Assembly: GCA_001970855.1 (NCBI GenBank)
Contig: LSSN01003292.1
Coordinates: forward strand, 1 to 48,483
Direction of reading: 5' to 3'
DNA length: 48,483 nt
Source: Smittium culicis
Taxonomy: Eukaryota; Kickxellomycota; Harpellomycetes; Harpellales; Legeriomycetaceae
Shown: piece after piece, positions 34,206 through 43,742 of the stretch
Numbering within the stretch: position 1 is the stretch's first letter
Layout of the letters: the number at the start of each line of letters is the position of its first letter
Position numbers and translations under genes: made by a program
The notes under the pieces: model-generated
Database searches by the model: none
Told to the model about the DNA's origin: nothing
Seen by the model: the letters and a program-made list of their open reading frames with translations, nothing else

Positions 34206-36092
34206 ATGCATCCTCAAAAAAAACAAAAAATAGAACTCGAGTTAAACAAAGGCTCAGAAATCTCTGAGAAAGATCGAGATTTTCTAGCTACTAAATGGTT
34301 CGCAAATAATTTGGTCGAAAACAACGAAGTTTTGGACAAATTGAAGCAGGAATACAATGATTCCAAGCCTTACAATCACTGTATCATAAAGAATGTGATA
34401 AATTCCGAACTTATATCAAGGGTTAAAAAGGAAATAACGACAAAACTCAGTTTCACTAGAAAGCAGACTGATATTTATGCATATCATCAATCAGGAGACT
34501 TGGCAAATTTAGATGGATTAAATAAAGATGAAATTAACAGCCTGAACAATTTAAAAGCTCTACGGGATGCTATTTATAGTAATAAATTCAGAGATTTCGT
34601 TAGCAAAGTCACTGGCTGTGGCCCTCTATCAGGATCTGTTACAGACATGAGCGCAAATATATACTACAACAGAGATCATTTACTTTTACATGACGATGTT
34701 ATTGGCGACCGTAGAATAAGTTTTATTTTATACATTCCTGAAACTGATTCCGAAGCCAGTTCTTGGGATCCCGAGAATGGTGGTGGTTTGGAATTATACC
34801 CACAGCTTAATGATTCAAGCGTTCCGGACAATCTTCCGTCTTGTAAGCTAGAATTAGAGTACAACCAAATGATATTTTTCGCAGTAGAACCTGGTAGATC
34901 ATTCCATTCTGTTGAAGAAGTGATTTCGAAAAGCAATAAGAATCGCAGGATTAGTATCCAGGGATGGTTCCATTATCCACAACGTGATGAACCAGGCTAT
35001 ATTGAGAATGCTAAAATGATCCGCTCAGGGATTCCTACGTTAGCACAAATCTTTAAAGGCGGAGATTACGCGGAATTTAGTACTAGGTTTAATGAAATAC
35101 CTTTATCTGAAGATAAAAACCAAGAAACAACTTTAGATTTAAAAAATAGCGAAGGCGAGGCTTTAAATGGGAACTTAGCACACGAGAAGATTTTACCTGC
35201 AAGTTCAAACGTTCTGGGCACGGAAAATATAAAAAGTAGTAATGATGATATAAAGGAATGCGAATCTGAAACTTCATTTGATTACACACTTACTGACTCA
35301 GATATAGCCCATTTATCTAAATATATTAATGAGGAGTATCTGAGCGAAAAAATATTAGACCAAATCAGTAATTTATTCTTGGATCAATCATTTATACAAC
35401 TTGGAAAATTCCTAAAGAAGGAACTATCTGAAAAGATCGAGCTTATGGTTAATAGCCTTGATTCACACGATGGATTTAACAAGGAAAAAATTCCATTACA
35501 TACAGCAGCCATTTCTTCGGACTGGAAAGTATGCGGACCACCAGTTTTGAGGAGATTCCTCAAATTGGAACAAACTTTGGCCAGTACTGACGAAATTAAT
35601 GTGCCAGAAAGCGAGCTTGCAGGTATTTTGAGGGAAATTCAAACAAGTGTTTTTGAATCAGTATCATTTAAAAAGTGGCTTGCGCGAATAACAGCAATTG
35701 AACCTATTCTCGCACACCGGGGAGCTGTTCGCAGATTCCGACCGGGGCTTGACTATATCCTTGCATCGCCATCATCTGAACAGACTTCAACTCTTGACGC
35801 GTGCCTGTGCTTGACGCCGTCTGCAAACTCTGCAGGTAAGCGGGACCTATGGAAGAGCGGGGATATTGGTGGGTTTGAGTGTTATGTCACTATCGATACT
35901 GACGACTCGAAAGCTAGCGTGTACGACCGACCGGCCGGCCACGAGAGCGATGATGCGCTACTGACTGTTCCAGCTTCGTGGAATACTTTGAATTTAGTGT
36001 ACTGCGAGCAGGATGTAAATAAATTTGTGAAATATATTAGCGCATCAGCTGGCGGATCAAGATTTGACTTTTTCAATGAGTACAAAGTATGA
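34206..36092 (+). CDS. TPA1: Tpa1/Ofd1-type prolyl hydroxylase (2-oxoglutarate and Fe(II) dioxygenase), single exon
   Basis: Enzyme of the Tpa1/Ofd1/OGFOD1 family, which hydroxylates a prolyl residue of ribosomal protein uS12 (Rps23) and affects translation termination. In fission yeast, Ofd1 also controls oxygen-dependent turnover of Sre1. The 628-aa frame from ATG 34206 is close to the usual size of about 620-650. The N-terminal catalytic domain has the iron triad H162xD164 (LLLHDDVIGDRRISFILYIP) and H234 (VEPGRSFHSVEEV). Arg in RRISIQGWFHYP (about 247-248) is the expected 2-oxoglutarate ligand. A conserved NGGGLELYP lies between. The C-terminal non-catalytic double-stranded beta-helix domain (from about residue 390) has WKVCGPPVLRRFLKLE, GAVRRFRPGLDY and WKSGDIGGFECY. 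The linker 285-360 is acidic and Ser-rich. No intron. It ends 232 bp from the end of the convergent BMT2 gene. The 3' third is unusually G+C-rich for this window. Confidence 0.95.
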   Translation: MHPQKKQKIELELNKGSEISEKDRDFLATKWFANNLVENNEVLDKLKQEYNDSKPYNHCIIKNVINSELISRVKKEITTKLSFTRKQTDIYAYHQSGDLANLDGLNKDEINSLNNLKALRDAIYSNKFRDFVSKVTGCGPLSGSVTDMSANIYYNRDHLLLHDDVIGDRRISFILYIPETDSEASSWDPENGGGLELYPQLNDSSVPDNLPSCKLELEYNQMIFFAVEPGRSFHSVEEVISKSNKNRRISIQGWFHYPQRDEPGYIENAKMIRSGIPTLAQIFKGGDYAEFSTRFNEIPLSEDKNQETTLDLKNSEGEALNGNLAHEKILPASSNVLGTENIKSSNDDIKECESETSFDYTLTDSDIAHLSKYINEEYLSEKILDQISNLFLDQSFIQLGKFLKKELSEKIELMVNSLDSHDGFNKEKIPLHTAAISSDWKVCGPPVLRRFLKLEQTLASTDEINVPESELAGILREIQTSVFESVSFKKWLARITAIEPILAHRGAVRRFRPGLDYILASPSSEQTSTLDACLCLTPSANSAGKRDLWKSGDIGGFECYVTIDTDDSKASVYDRPAGHESDDALLTVPASWNTLNLVYCEQDVNKFVKYISASAGGSRFDFFNEYKV

Positions 36093-36323
36093 TTATTTTT
36101 TTTAAAAATTTTTACTTCGAGTATTATCGCAGATGAAATTTTTCAGGCAATACGCATTCAAAATTATAATGATAATAATTTATTAGAATAATTAAAAAAC
36201 CTTAGCTAATTAATGCTGCTTGGTTTATACTATTTTATTATTTTGAATGAAGTTATTAGGGTTGTGTTAAAATAAAAAATCTATATGTTAATATGAGTGT
36301 AATTCAATTTTTGAGGATAAGTA

Positions 36324-37427
36324 TTATATTACAATTGAAAAGTTGTTCATATTCTTTTTATTATGTAGCTGCTTTTTAGGGAAGGCTAGATTTGAATTGC
36401 TGTTTGTAGACGATGGTTTAGTAGTGGGTGAATCGGGCGCTAAAGAGTCGAGCTGGAATAAGTAGTAAGCCAATTTATTTGAGTGGTGGAATTCAACAGT
36501 GGTGAAGTTCAAGTGGGATGCGATTTGCAGGAGTCTGGAATGGTCAAAGTACCTGCTGTTATTTATGCAGGGTAGAGGCAAAACGAGGAATAAGTATCCA
36601 TTTGGGTTTAGTAAGCGTTTTGAGTGGCGAAGCATTTCGCCGCGCTTTATTATATCACCTTCAAAGTTAACAACTAGCGAAAGGGAGACGATATCGAATG
36701 GACCAGCACAGGATTCTTCGTCGTTTGGGGATTGGGTCTCGGAATCACTGTTGTAATTGTCGGCGTTATATGCTGGTAATTGCGGTGAAAGTGAGCTGAT
36801 CGGCACGCTTAAAAAGTCCATTTTAATTATCTTGTGATGCTGCGAGTTCAAATCTATGCATACAGGATCTATCCAGCTGAACTCTTTTTTGTAGTTGAAC
36901 GGATCTAAGCAGCCTACATCTAGAAGCTTCAACTTCTCGTTAAGTATTGGGGCGCTAATTGCAGAATTGGTTTTATTTCCAGGATTTTCGTTTGCGCGAG
37001 TAGATATATTATTTCGCAGTTTCAATAACACTTTGACCAGCCATCTGCTGGTATCACCGCCTCTAAGTTTGCTTTGGCCCAGAATGCTTGCTTTCTGGTA
37101 CTCGTTAAGTCCGCCCAAGAGTTCGAGCTTTTTAAGGATTTCTTTTTCTTCGATTAATTCGTCTGAAAAAACTGATTGATCTATTGCGGTGGATTTTGAC
37201 GAATTTTGATGACTAGACTTGTGGAACTGACGTTTTTTCCTGATAATTGCGAGACGCTTATTCAAATTATGAAATTCTTGTATGATGCTGCTGGTTCTCG
37301 AGTATTCCTTTTTAATTCCACCAGTTTCACGTAATTTTTTTAAGGCAGGGGAATCAAAATCTATTGATGCATTTTTATCTAGTTTGGAGGCAGTTACTGG
37401 GCCTTTTGATTTTCGTTTAGATTTCAT
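36324..37427 (-). CDS. BMT2: Bmt2-type 25S rRNA adenine-N1 methyltransferase, single exon
   Basis: Nucleolar S-adenosylmethionine-dependent enzyme that in yeast makes m1A2142 in 25S rRNA; its animal relative is the SAM sensor SAMTOR. The 367-aa frame starts at ATG 37427, preceded by AT-rich sequence. A basic N-terminus (MKSKRKSKGP) fits nuclear or nucleolar location. The family signature GGLNEYQKASILGQSKLRGG (105-124) continues as DTSRWLV. The SAM-binding motif is KLLDVGCLDPFNYK (167-180), and IDLNSQHHKIIKMDFLSVPI follows from 191. FDIVSLSLVVNFEGD and RLLNPNGYLFLVLPLPCINN come next, then FDHSRLLQIASHLNF. The last 35 residues are Asn/Ser-rich and unconserved. Plus-strand frames over this gene (36499-36756, 36895-37179) are shadows. 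Confidence 0.93.
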   Translation of the reverse strand: MKSKRKSKGPVTASKLDKNASIDFDSPALKKLRETGGIKKEYSRTSSIIQEFHNLNKRLAIIRKKRQFHKSSHQNSSKSTAIDQSVFSDELIEEKEILKKLELLGGLNEYQKASILGQSKLRGGDTSRWLVKVLLKLRNNISTRANENPGNKTNSAISAPILNEKLKLLDVGCLDPFNYKKEFSWIDPVCIDLNSQHHKIIKMDFLSVPISSLSPQLPAYNADNYNSDSETQSPNDEESCAGPFDIVSLSLVVNFEGDIIKRGEMLRHSKRLLNPNGYLFLVLPLPCINNSRYFDHSRLLQIASHLNFTTVEFHHSNKLAYYLFQLDSLAPDSPTTKPSSTNSNSNLAFPKKQLHNKKNMNNFSIVI

Positions 37428-37659
37428 TATGCACTAGAAGTTTCTTTGATAAATCGAAAGGTATATCGTTATTATAAATTTTGGGAGGAGTAGGGTGTTA
37501 TTCAATCATATAATTTTGTGTGAAGATTAGGTTAAACTAGATTTTATTTTGTTTGAATCAAGTTTGAAAAAAGAGTGTAGTAAGAGACTTGAATGTAAAT
37601 CAGCCAATGAGCTTCTTTATAGACTAAACTATTGATAAATAACGGCGATTAAAAACAGT

Positions 37660-37855
37660 TTAACCCTTTCCCGTCCAGCGCTCATAAAAAAATTAATTTA
37701 TTGATTCGTTTATGGTTTATAAGCAAACTTATTATTTGCTGCTAAAATACTATAAACCAAATATTCTTACGGCCTTGAAATTAAAGAATTTTAACTGAGA
37801 ATTGTTGGCTATATCTTGTGGGTCAAAAATAGTCTACCACCCGCGAAAGGGTTGA
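37660..37855 (-). repeat. piggyBac-like MITE (family 1, subfamily A)
   Basis: It starts TTAACCCTTTCCCGTCCAGC then GCTC, and ends GTCAAAAATAGTCTACCACC then CGCGAAAGGGTTGA. Length is 196 bp. The right TTAA has mutated to TTGA. It lies 230 bp upstream of the BMT2 start codon. Confidence 0.85.
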
Positions 37856-37910
37856 TTGATTTATTCAAAGACAAATTCTTTCTAAACTGATATTAATCCA
37901 TTCACATCCA

Positions 37911-38107
37911 TTAACCCTTTCCCGCGCGGTAGACTATTTTTGGATGACCAAATATAGCCAACCGCGTTCATTGAAAATCGTTTAATTTCGAGACTTAAAG
38001 ATATATTGGTATAATTCAAATTAAAGACAAATAATAAATAATCTTATAAATGACTATCCTATCAATAAATTCGTTTTTTTAAATAGCGTTGGACGGGAAA
38101 GGGTTAA
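37911..38107 (+). repeat. piggyBac-like MITE (family 1, subfamily A)
   Basis: It starts TTAACCCTTTCCCGCGCGGT then AGACTATTTTTGG, and ends AATAGCGTTGGACGGGAAAG then GGTTAA. Length is 197 bp with both TTAA copies intact. It faces the previous copy in inverted orientation 56 bp away. Confidence 0.88.
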
Positions 38108-38121
38108 CCTTAAAAAAAGCC

Positions 38122-38362
38122 ATATGGGATATTCATTTTGAAGGAGACATTTTATGTATAAAGAGTTACAGTATATGGAATTTCATATTTAATTTTTACC
38201 CAGTAAATAAAATCTAGTATTATTTTAACAAATAATACTTTCAGAATCAGATGGATAATGGACGCATTTTCAATTCTGCCAATAATATTTGCGATTTTTT
38301 GAATTCTCACGCCAATAACATTAAACTGCAACAAAATGCTCTCTTCGCTTAGAATCCCACAT
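38122..38362 (+). repeat. family 2 short inverted-end element
   Basis: Ends ATATGGGATATTCATTTTG and CTTAGAATCCCACAT are imperfect inverted repeats. The interior has AAGAGTTACAGTATATGGAA, CAGTAAATAAAATCTAGTAT and AAACTGCAACAAAATGCTCT, all shared with the copies downstream. A 71-codon minus-strand frame here is not called. Confidence 0.7.
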
Positions 38363-38394
38363 ATCATTGAATCGTTTATTATTTATAAGTTTAA

Positions 38395-38650
38395 TATTTG
38401 GGAGATTATTTATGAAGAGGTCATTTTATAGTGTAAAGAGTTACAGTGTATAAAATCGCATAAAAATTAATAACGAATGAGAAAAATCATAACTTTTTTA
38501 TAGCAAATAATTATTCCAAAATGAAATGAGTAAATAGAAAAATTGAAATACCTTTTTATTCCGCCAATGATATTTACTATTAATGAATATCAAATCCAAT
38601 AAAAATAAACTGCAACAAAGTGCTCTCTTCGATCAGAATCTCCCATTTGT
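38395..38650 (+). repeat. family 2 short inverted-end element
   Basis: It starts ATTTGGGAGATTATTTATGA and ends CGATCAGAATCTCCCATTTG; the ends are inverted copies over about 12 bp. This is the clearest member of the family (about 255 bp). It repeats AAGAGTTACAGTGTATAAAA and CTGCAACAAAGTGCTCTCTT. Confidence 0.75.
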
Positions 38651-38929
38651 TGATATTATGCAATATACCGATATTTGTTAAAGACTCAGAATTAAAGTAT
38701 TTCAAGTGAACACTTGTAATTTTAGTTCAGCTGACACTTTGCGTCATTATAAAAAAAAACGACCTACATCCATACAAGGATCAAAATGAAGTTTTACACG
38801 AATTAATATACCTGTTCTCACCTTTTCAATCGGAAAAATTCTTACAGGTTGTATTTTTTAATTTATTTTTTGCATTTTTTAGGTATCACAGTAAATCAAT
38901 GATGTAAAGAAATAATGCGAATAGTATAT

Positions 38930-38991
38930 AGATTTACGAAGGAATCGCTTTCGATTTTAGAGCGTTATAGAGTATAAAATCCCGTAATAAA
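38930..38991 (+). repeat. family 2 fragment cut off by a MITE
   Basis: GAAGGAATCGCTTTCGATTT then TAGAGCGTTATAGAGTATAA resembles the left part of family 2 copies. The match stops where the family 1 element at 38992 begins, suggesting a truncated or interrupted copy. Confidence 0.4.
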
Positions 38992-39362
38992 TTTACCCTT
39001 TCCCGTCCGACAACCTTTAAAAATACTGATTTAAAAGCTAATTTATTATTTGCAGCTATACTAGCATATACCAATAAATGATTGGGTCTCGGATTTTAAC
39101 TTTTTTAACCCTTTCCCGTCCAACACACTTGCTAAAATTAAATTCATTGATTCGTTAAAGATTAAATAGATATTTTTTTATTTGCTGTTATTTTACATTA
39201 TACCAATATTTCTTAAATCCTCGGAATTAAATTATTTTTATTGACCACTGTTGGCTATATCCGGTTGGCCAAAAATGGTCTACCGCCCGGGAAAGGGTTA
39301 ATTAAACACTTTTAGCTATGTTTTGTTGACGAAAATTCGTCCACTGCTCGTGAAAGGGTTAA
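38992..39362 (-). repeat. piggyBac-like MITE (family 1) interrupted by a second copy
   Basis: Left part 38992-39108 starts TTTACCCTTTCCCGTCCGAC. Right part 39298-39362 ends CCACTGCTCGTGAAAGGGTT then AA. Removing the inner element and one TTAA leaves about 178 bp that follows the family sequence without a break. Hence the outer copy was already there when the inner one inserted at an internal TTAA. Confidence 0.8.
39105..39301 (-). repeat. piggyBac-like MITE (family 1) nested inside another copy
   Basis: It starts TTAACCCTTTCCCGTCCAAC then ACACTTGC, and ends GGCCAAAAATGGTCTACCGC then CCGGGAAAGGGTTAA. Length is 197 bp. It is among the best preserved copies and, being nested, is younger than its host copy. 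Confidence 0.88.
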
Positions 39363-39557
39363 TAGCTATTGATTAAAATCACTGCTTCATTATAGATAAT
39401 AATAATTTCATAGTTAAATAGGATATTCTTAGGGTAGACTGAACTTATTTTCACAGTAATCATAGTTGATTATTTGTATTAGTTAAAGCTATTGGATATA
39501 TCAGATAAACCATTCGATGCTTTTTTCTAATATGATTTAAAATAAAGGCAACACTTA

Positions 39558-39734
39558 TGAACGGGAAATATTTAACAAGAAAAGTTGCGCTCCTCTAAAT
39601 AATCTCTCGTATGAGTATATAGAAAAATCGAAATGACTTTTCAATTTCACCAAAAATTTTAAAAATTAAAGAATAGTCAGACTAATGAAATTAAACTGAA
39701 TCAAAGCGCTCTCTTTTTCCAGAATTTCCCATAT
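39558..39734 (+). repeat. family 2 short element, shortened copy
   Basis: It begins GAACGGGAAATATTTAACAA and ends CTCTTTTTCCAGAATTTCCCAT. The interior has AGAAAAATCGAAATGACTTT and ATTAAACTGAATCAAAGCGC. About 60 bp of the left half is missing relative to 38395-38650. Confidence 0.6.
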
Positions 39735-39877
39735 CGCATGAATCGGCACTACCCAATGGAAATAAAATCCATGACTTATCATTCAAGAATAAAAAATAAA
39801 ATTGAACATAATTGAATAGATATAGTAATATTAATGCCTTTTTGAACTAACCAATGTATATTTAGCCCTCGAAAATT

Positions 39878-39985
39878 TTGACCCTTTACCTAGTGGTAGA
39901 TTTTTATAAACATAATAAACATAGCCAAATACATTCGTTAATTTAATTTAATTCCGAGGTCTTAATATATGTTGCTAAATGGGTG
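39878..39985 (+). repeat. piggyBac-like MITE (family 1), truncated on the right
   Basis: TTGACCCTTTACCTAGTGGT then AGATTTTTATA matches the left end, and TTAATTCCGAGGTCTTAATA matches the middle. The match ends where the family 2 element at 39975 starts, so that element probably inserted into or replaced the right half. Confidence 0.6.
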
Positions 39986-40222
39986 ATTCTTTTCGAAAAG
40001 AGCACTTTTATGCATATCAAGTAACTGTGTATGAAAATTCATATCTAATTATTATCTAGTAAATAAAATCTAGGATTTTTTAGCAAATAATACTTTAAAA
40101 ATCAAATGGAAAATGGAAACGCTTTACCAACTCCGGCAACGATAACTTTAACTTTAAAATAGTCGGTCCAATAATTATAAGCTGCAACAAAGTGCTCTCT
40201 TCATTTAAAATCCCTCAAATTG
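39975..40222 (+). repeat. family 2 short inverted-end element
   Basis: It starts AAATGGGTGATTCTTTTCGA and ends CTTCATTTAAAATCCCTCAAAT. The interior has AGTAAATAAAATCTAGGATT and AAGCTGCAACAAAGTGCTCT. Length is about 247 bp. Confidence 0.7.
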
Positions 40223-40733
40223 TAAAATATAATCAAATAAAAAAATTGCTTAAAAATAATAAAAGAATCAGTTAATTGGCTTATTTGATTATTTGTATGG
40301 AAAAGGGATACTAAATTCAAAATATAAATTATGTGGTTTAGATGGAATCTTCATTTCCTACCAGAACTCCCATCATCAAAATAAGCTATAAAAAGCTATA
40401 AATAGTCTCTTATATTTCTATTTATAAAGTTTTTTTTTCTATTAATACTATTATAATACTTTTATCTCAAAAATTTAGTGCTAAGGATTAATTATTAATT
40501 TTATATGTTTTAAATTTTTAATTTTTAATAACTTTATATCTTTTCTAAAAAAGATCAATCTTTGAACTCGAAAAAAACGGATACTAGCAAAGGGCGAAAT
40601 AAGTGGTATTTAATTCCTGAGTTTGCTAATTTATTAATTCATACAGATCAACTCTATTTCTAAATTTAAATCGATCGTTCTTATTTCTTATCCAATTCAA
40701 AAATAATAGGACCAAGAATCAGCTTCTGATGAG
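40223..40733. promoter_or_regulatory. intergenic spacer upstream of the third PQ-loop gene
   Basis: About 510 bp of AT-rich DNA with no repeat copy recognised. It should contain the promoter of the following gene, though I see no specific element. Confidence 0.35.
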
Positions 40734-41782
40734 ATGATATCTAGTATTTTGAATATAGTTAGCAGACATTTGATATCCCAGATACTGGGATATTCAGTTA
40801 TCGCAGTGACATCGATAATAACGATCCCTCAAATAGTAGAAAATTACAAAAATAAAAACAGTGGCTCAGTTTCGGTTTGCATGCTGTTAGTTTGGTTAGC
40901 AAGCGATGTATTTTGTTTTTTAGGATCGTTGATGCAAAAAATTATCTTTACTGTAGTACTGCAGGCTCTATATTTTGCAGCCTTTGACATGGTAATTTTG
41001 CTCCAGACATATTACTATAGAAACTATTGCAAAAACGGAAGGCACAGTATAAATAAATTTCATAGTGTAAATTTCGAAAACGTATATAACCAAAGTACAA
41101 TTCTTACAGTTAATCCGATTAATACCTATGAGTCGGATAATCTAGGTTCTCAATGTTTAGCACCCCAAGTAGCTGAATATGGGGCAGTTGATAGAATAAA
41201 CGAGATTAACGATTTCAAAATTGCTAAAAGTCAATTTACTAAAAAAAGAAGACAATATATTATATTTGCGTTGACTTCAGTAATATTCCCGCTGTTCGCT
41301 TTATCTTACGTCACGTACTCCATCTTTTGCATAGGAATTGAAAATGTAACAAAGCTAAATAATAATTCTTTATTATTTTATATTCAATATAAAAATTCAT
41401 ACATTACCTAAAGATTCCTGGAAAATTATTTGTATAAGCTAACAAGCTAAAAATTAAAATATTTTGATTTTAATTATAGATCATTAAAAATGAATTCGGA
41501 TTAAATTTATGGCCGCAAATTTTTGGATACCTTAGTTCACTCTTATACATAAGTTCGAGGATACCGCAAATTATCAAAAATAACAAAAAAAAGTCGTGTA
41601 AAGGATTATCTTCAACTATGTTCATGCTTTCAGTGTTAGCAAACAATTTAAATATATTATCCTTTTTATTTGAATCTCTCGAGCCCTCTCAAATAATTAA
41701 GTCTCTGCCTTGGATGTTATGTTTAATGGTAACGCCGTTCCTAGATTTGTATATTTGCTTCCAAATTTTTTATTATTCCTGA
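40734..41782 (+). CDS. PQ-loop repeat membrane protein (Ypq/Rtc2-like), copy 3, 2 exons
   Basis: Exons 40734-41345 and 41480-41782 give 304 aa. The second intron position of copies 1 and 2 is kept (phase 0, just before the second PQ half). The first intron, which splits the Pro codon in the other two, is absent, so the first loop, TIPQIVENYKNKNSGSVSVC, is uninterrupted. The second loop is SRIPQIIKNNKKKSCKGLSS. Other conserved pieces are WPQIFGYLSSLLYI and SLPWMLCLMVTPFLDLYICF. Where copies 1 and 2 have GDY(L/F)NF, this protein has SDVFCF, so residues near the first loop have diverged. The central loop (about 100-160) is again unrelated. It probably has the same membrane role with altered substrate or control; this is inference. 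Confidence 0.87.
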
Positions 41783-43241
41783 TAACTATATTTACTGAAT
41801 TTGAATAGGGGAGTATTAATTAATAATATATTATCAATATTTTTTTATAACTAAAAATCGTACAGTTAAACTTTAAAATATTATTCTTGTGAAGTCCTAA
41901 CCAAACACTTGATAAAAAAAATTTTAGTAATGACCATTTCAATGCATTTTTTAAACTTTATTTATTTTTAAAGTGTTTTTAATATAATCGATATTTTTCA
42001 AATTAATAACATTTTTTTACAAAATTTAATGATTTTGGAAAGTGGAAAGTTGAAAGTTGAAAATTATTTAATGTCAATAATGCGCAAACGATAGTTTAGA
42101 TTTTTATTAATCTCTAAACAAAATAGTAAATTAGTCTGAAAATTGTTATCGAAAATTGATTCCTTGAAATATAAATAGAGAATGAGTATATAATCTTATA
42201 CATCTTACTAATAAGAAAAATGATATATTATTTACCCTTACAGAAAATTGTGATAATTTCTGAAATAATAAAAATTCACTAAAATATTTATCTGATTTCA
42301 AAAAAATCTCTGAATCAGCTTATAAATTCTAAAAAAAATTCAATTGATTTTGGAGCATATTAAATTTATAAATGCGTTATATATTTATATATTTACTTAC
42401 ACCACTAACATTATATTATATGAACAAGAGCTTTTTATTCTGGAATTACAAACTTATTTTTTTTTGTAAATTTTATGTTTCTTAATTTATATCAAAATTC
42501 ATATTCCATTATGAAAGTAATTTTTATTTTAACCCATTTCTATCTTATAATCAAAATTTTTTATTTTAAATTGAAGCATGAATTTTGTCTATAATAAGCT
42601 TCATTAATTTAAATCTAAATATTTAATATTTTATTCTTTGATTACTTTTTTTAAAATTCGTATTTATGAACCTTATTTATAGAAAATCATTTTAGTAAAA
42701 AAAATACAAAATGATAATTTTATTTCTTTACTCAAAAAAAGTTTTTATTATTTTATAAGATAAATTCTGAAAATTTACGAGAAATTTATTTTCCTTGTTT
42801 TATTATTTTAAGAAGATCCAAATTATCAAAAATGAAATCATTTAAGCGCATAAATGAAAGTTTATTTAAAACTGAACAATAAAATGCAATTAAAATCTAA
42901 TTAATGTGTATATCTAATTATTAGCTACTTTAATTAATGTTTTTTGGCATATAATTATTTATCTGCATTCAATAATAGCGCCATTAATTTAATTATATAC
43001 TTGAACTTATCTATAGTATTATTAGTTTTTTAGAAAAATTTTCCATGAAAGGTCTGGAAGATTTTTTTGACTTTTTAGAAAAGTAAATTTAGTTTTTAGC
43101 TAAACATTTACCGTTTGACGAGTTTTAATAAATGAAATGTTTGACTTGTTTATGTTTTAAGTTTTATAGCAATTATGTAATTACGTAATTAATTTTTATT
43201 CTCCAAAATAATAGTTGAATGAATATAACAGTTAAATTATT
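41783..43241. other. AT-rich stretch, no gene seen
   Basis: No coding-like frame. A small tandem repeat of GAAAGT-like units lies at 42036-42063. Otherwise featureless by eye. Confidence 0.5.
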
Positions 43242-43388
43242 TTAACTGAGTGGCTTTGGATATATATGTTGAGGTGTATCATACTCCCCAGTTCTCGCAG
43301 CGGAATTTTCAGCGTGAGAATCAAGTTCAGGGGAAGAGTTGGGATCAGTTTTCTTAATATCGTTCTCGGAAAATAGCTTGGACATCAT
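43242..43388 (-). CDS. small protein or terminal exon of unknown function, 48 codons
   Basis: From ATG 43388 (two ATGs in a row) to TAA 43242 the minus strand encodes 48 hydrophilic residues, including DIKKTDPNSSPELDSHAENS and TGEYDTPQHIYPKPLS. The segment stands out as a sharp island of higher G+C and balanced codon use in a very AT-rich region, which is how other exons of this window look. The frame also stays open upstream to an AG at about 43422, so it could be the last exon of a longer minus-strand gene. In one untested model the exon at 43743-43946 would splice to it in phase 0. I do not recognise the protein. Confidence 0.45.
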   Translation of the reverse strand: MMSKLFSENDIKKTDPNSSPELDSHAENSAARTGEYDTPQHIYPKPLS

Positions 43389-43742
43389 TTTGATTGATAA
43401 GATTTGATTATTGTGTTTAAGCTTAGTTTGTATAGTTTTATGTGTATTAATTGTTAAAAAAATTAATACTAATTAAGGTTTGAAAATATATTTAATTTTA
43501 ATGTTAAAGGTTAAAAAAAATTTTATTATTGTTATTATTATGATTTTTTTTTTTACGGTTTTATAGTAAATTGTAAATTTAAAAGTTTTAAAGTATTCAG
43601 ATTAAGGAAGTTTAATTTTAGAATTTTAAAAAAATATTATAAAAGAAAGATTTTATTTAATTATTATCCTTTTATTTTGTTAATTTTATTAGGATTTAAA
43701 GGTTTAGTTTTGATATTCTTTAAATTTATTGTTATTAATTTT

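Noticed and set aside
36499..37179. Plus-strand frames over BMT2
   Set aside because: Shadows of the well-supported minus-strand methyltransferase gene.
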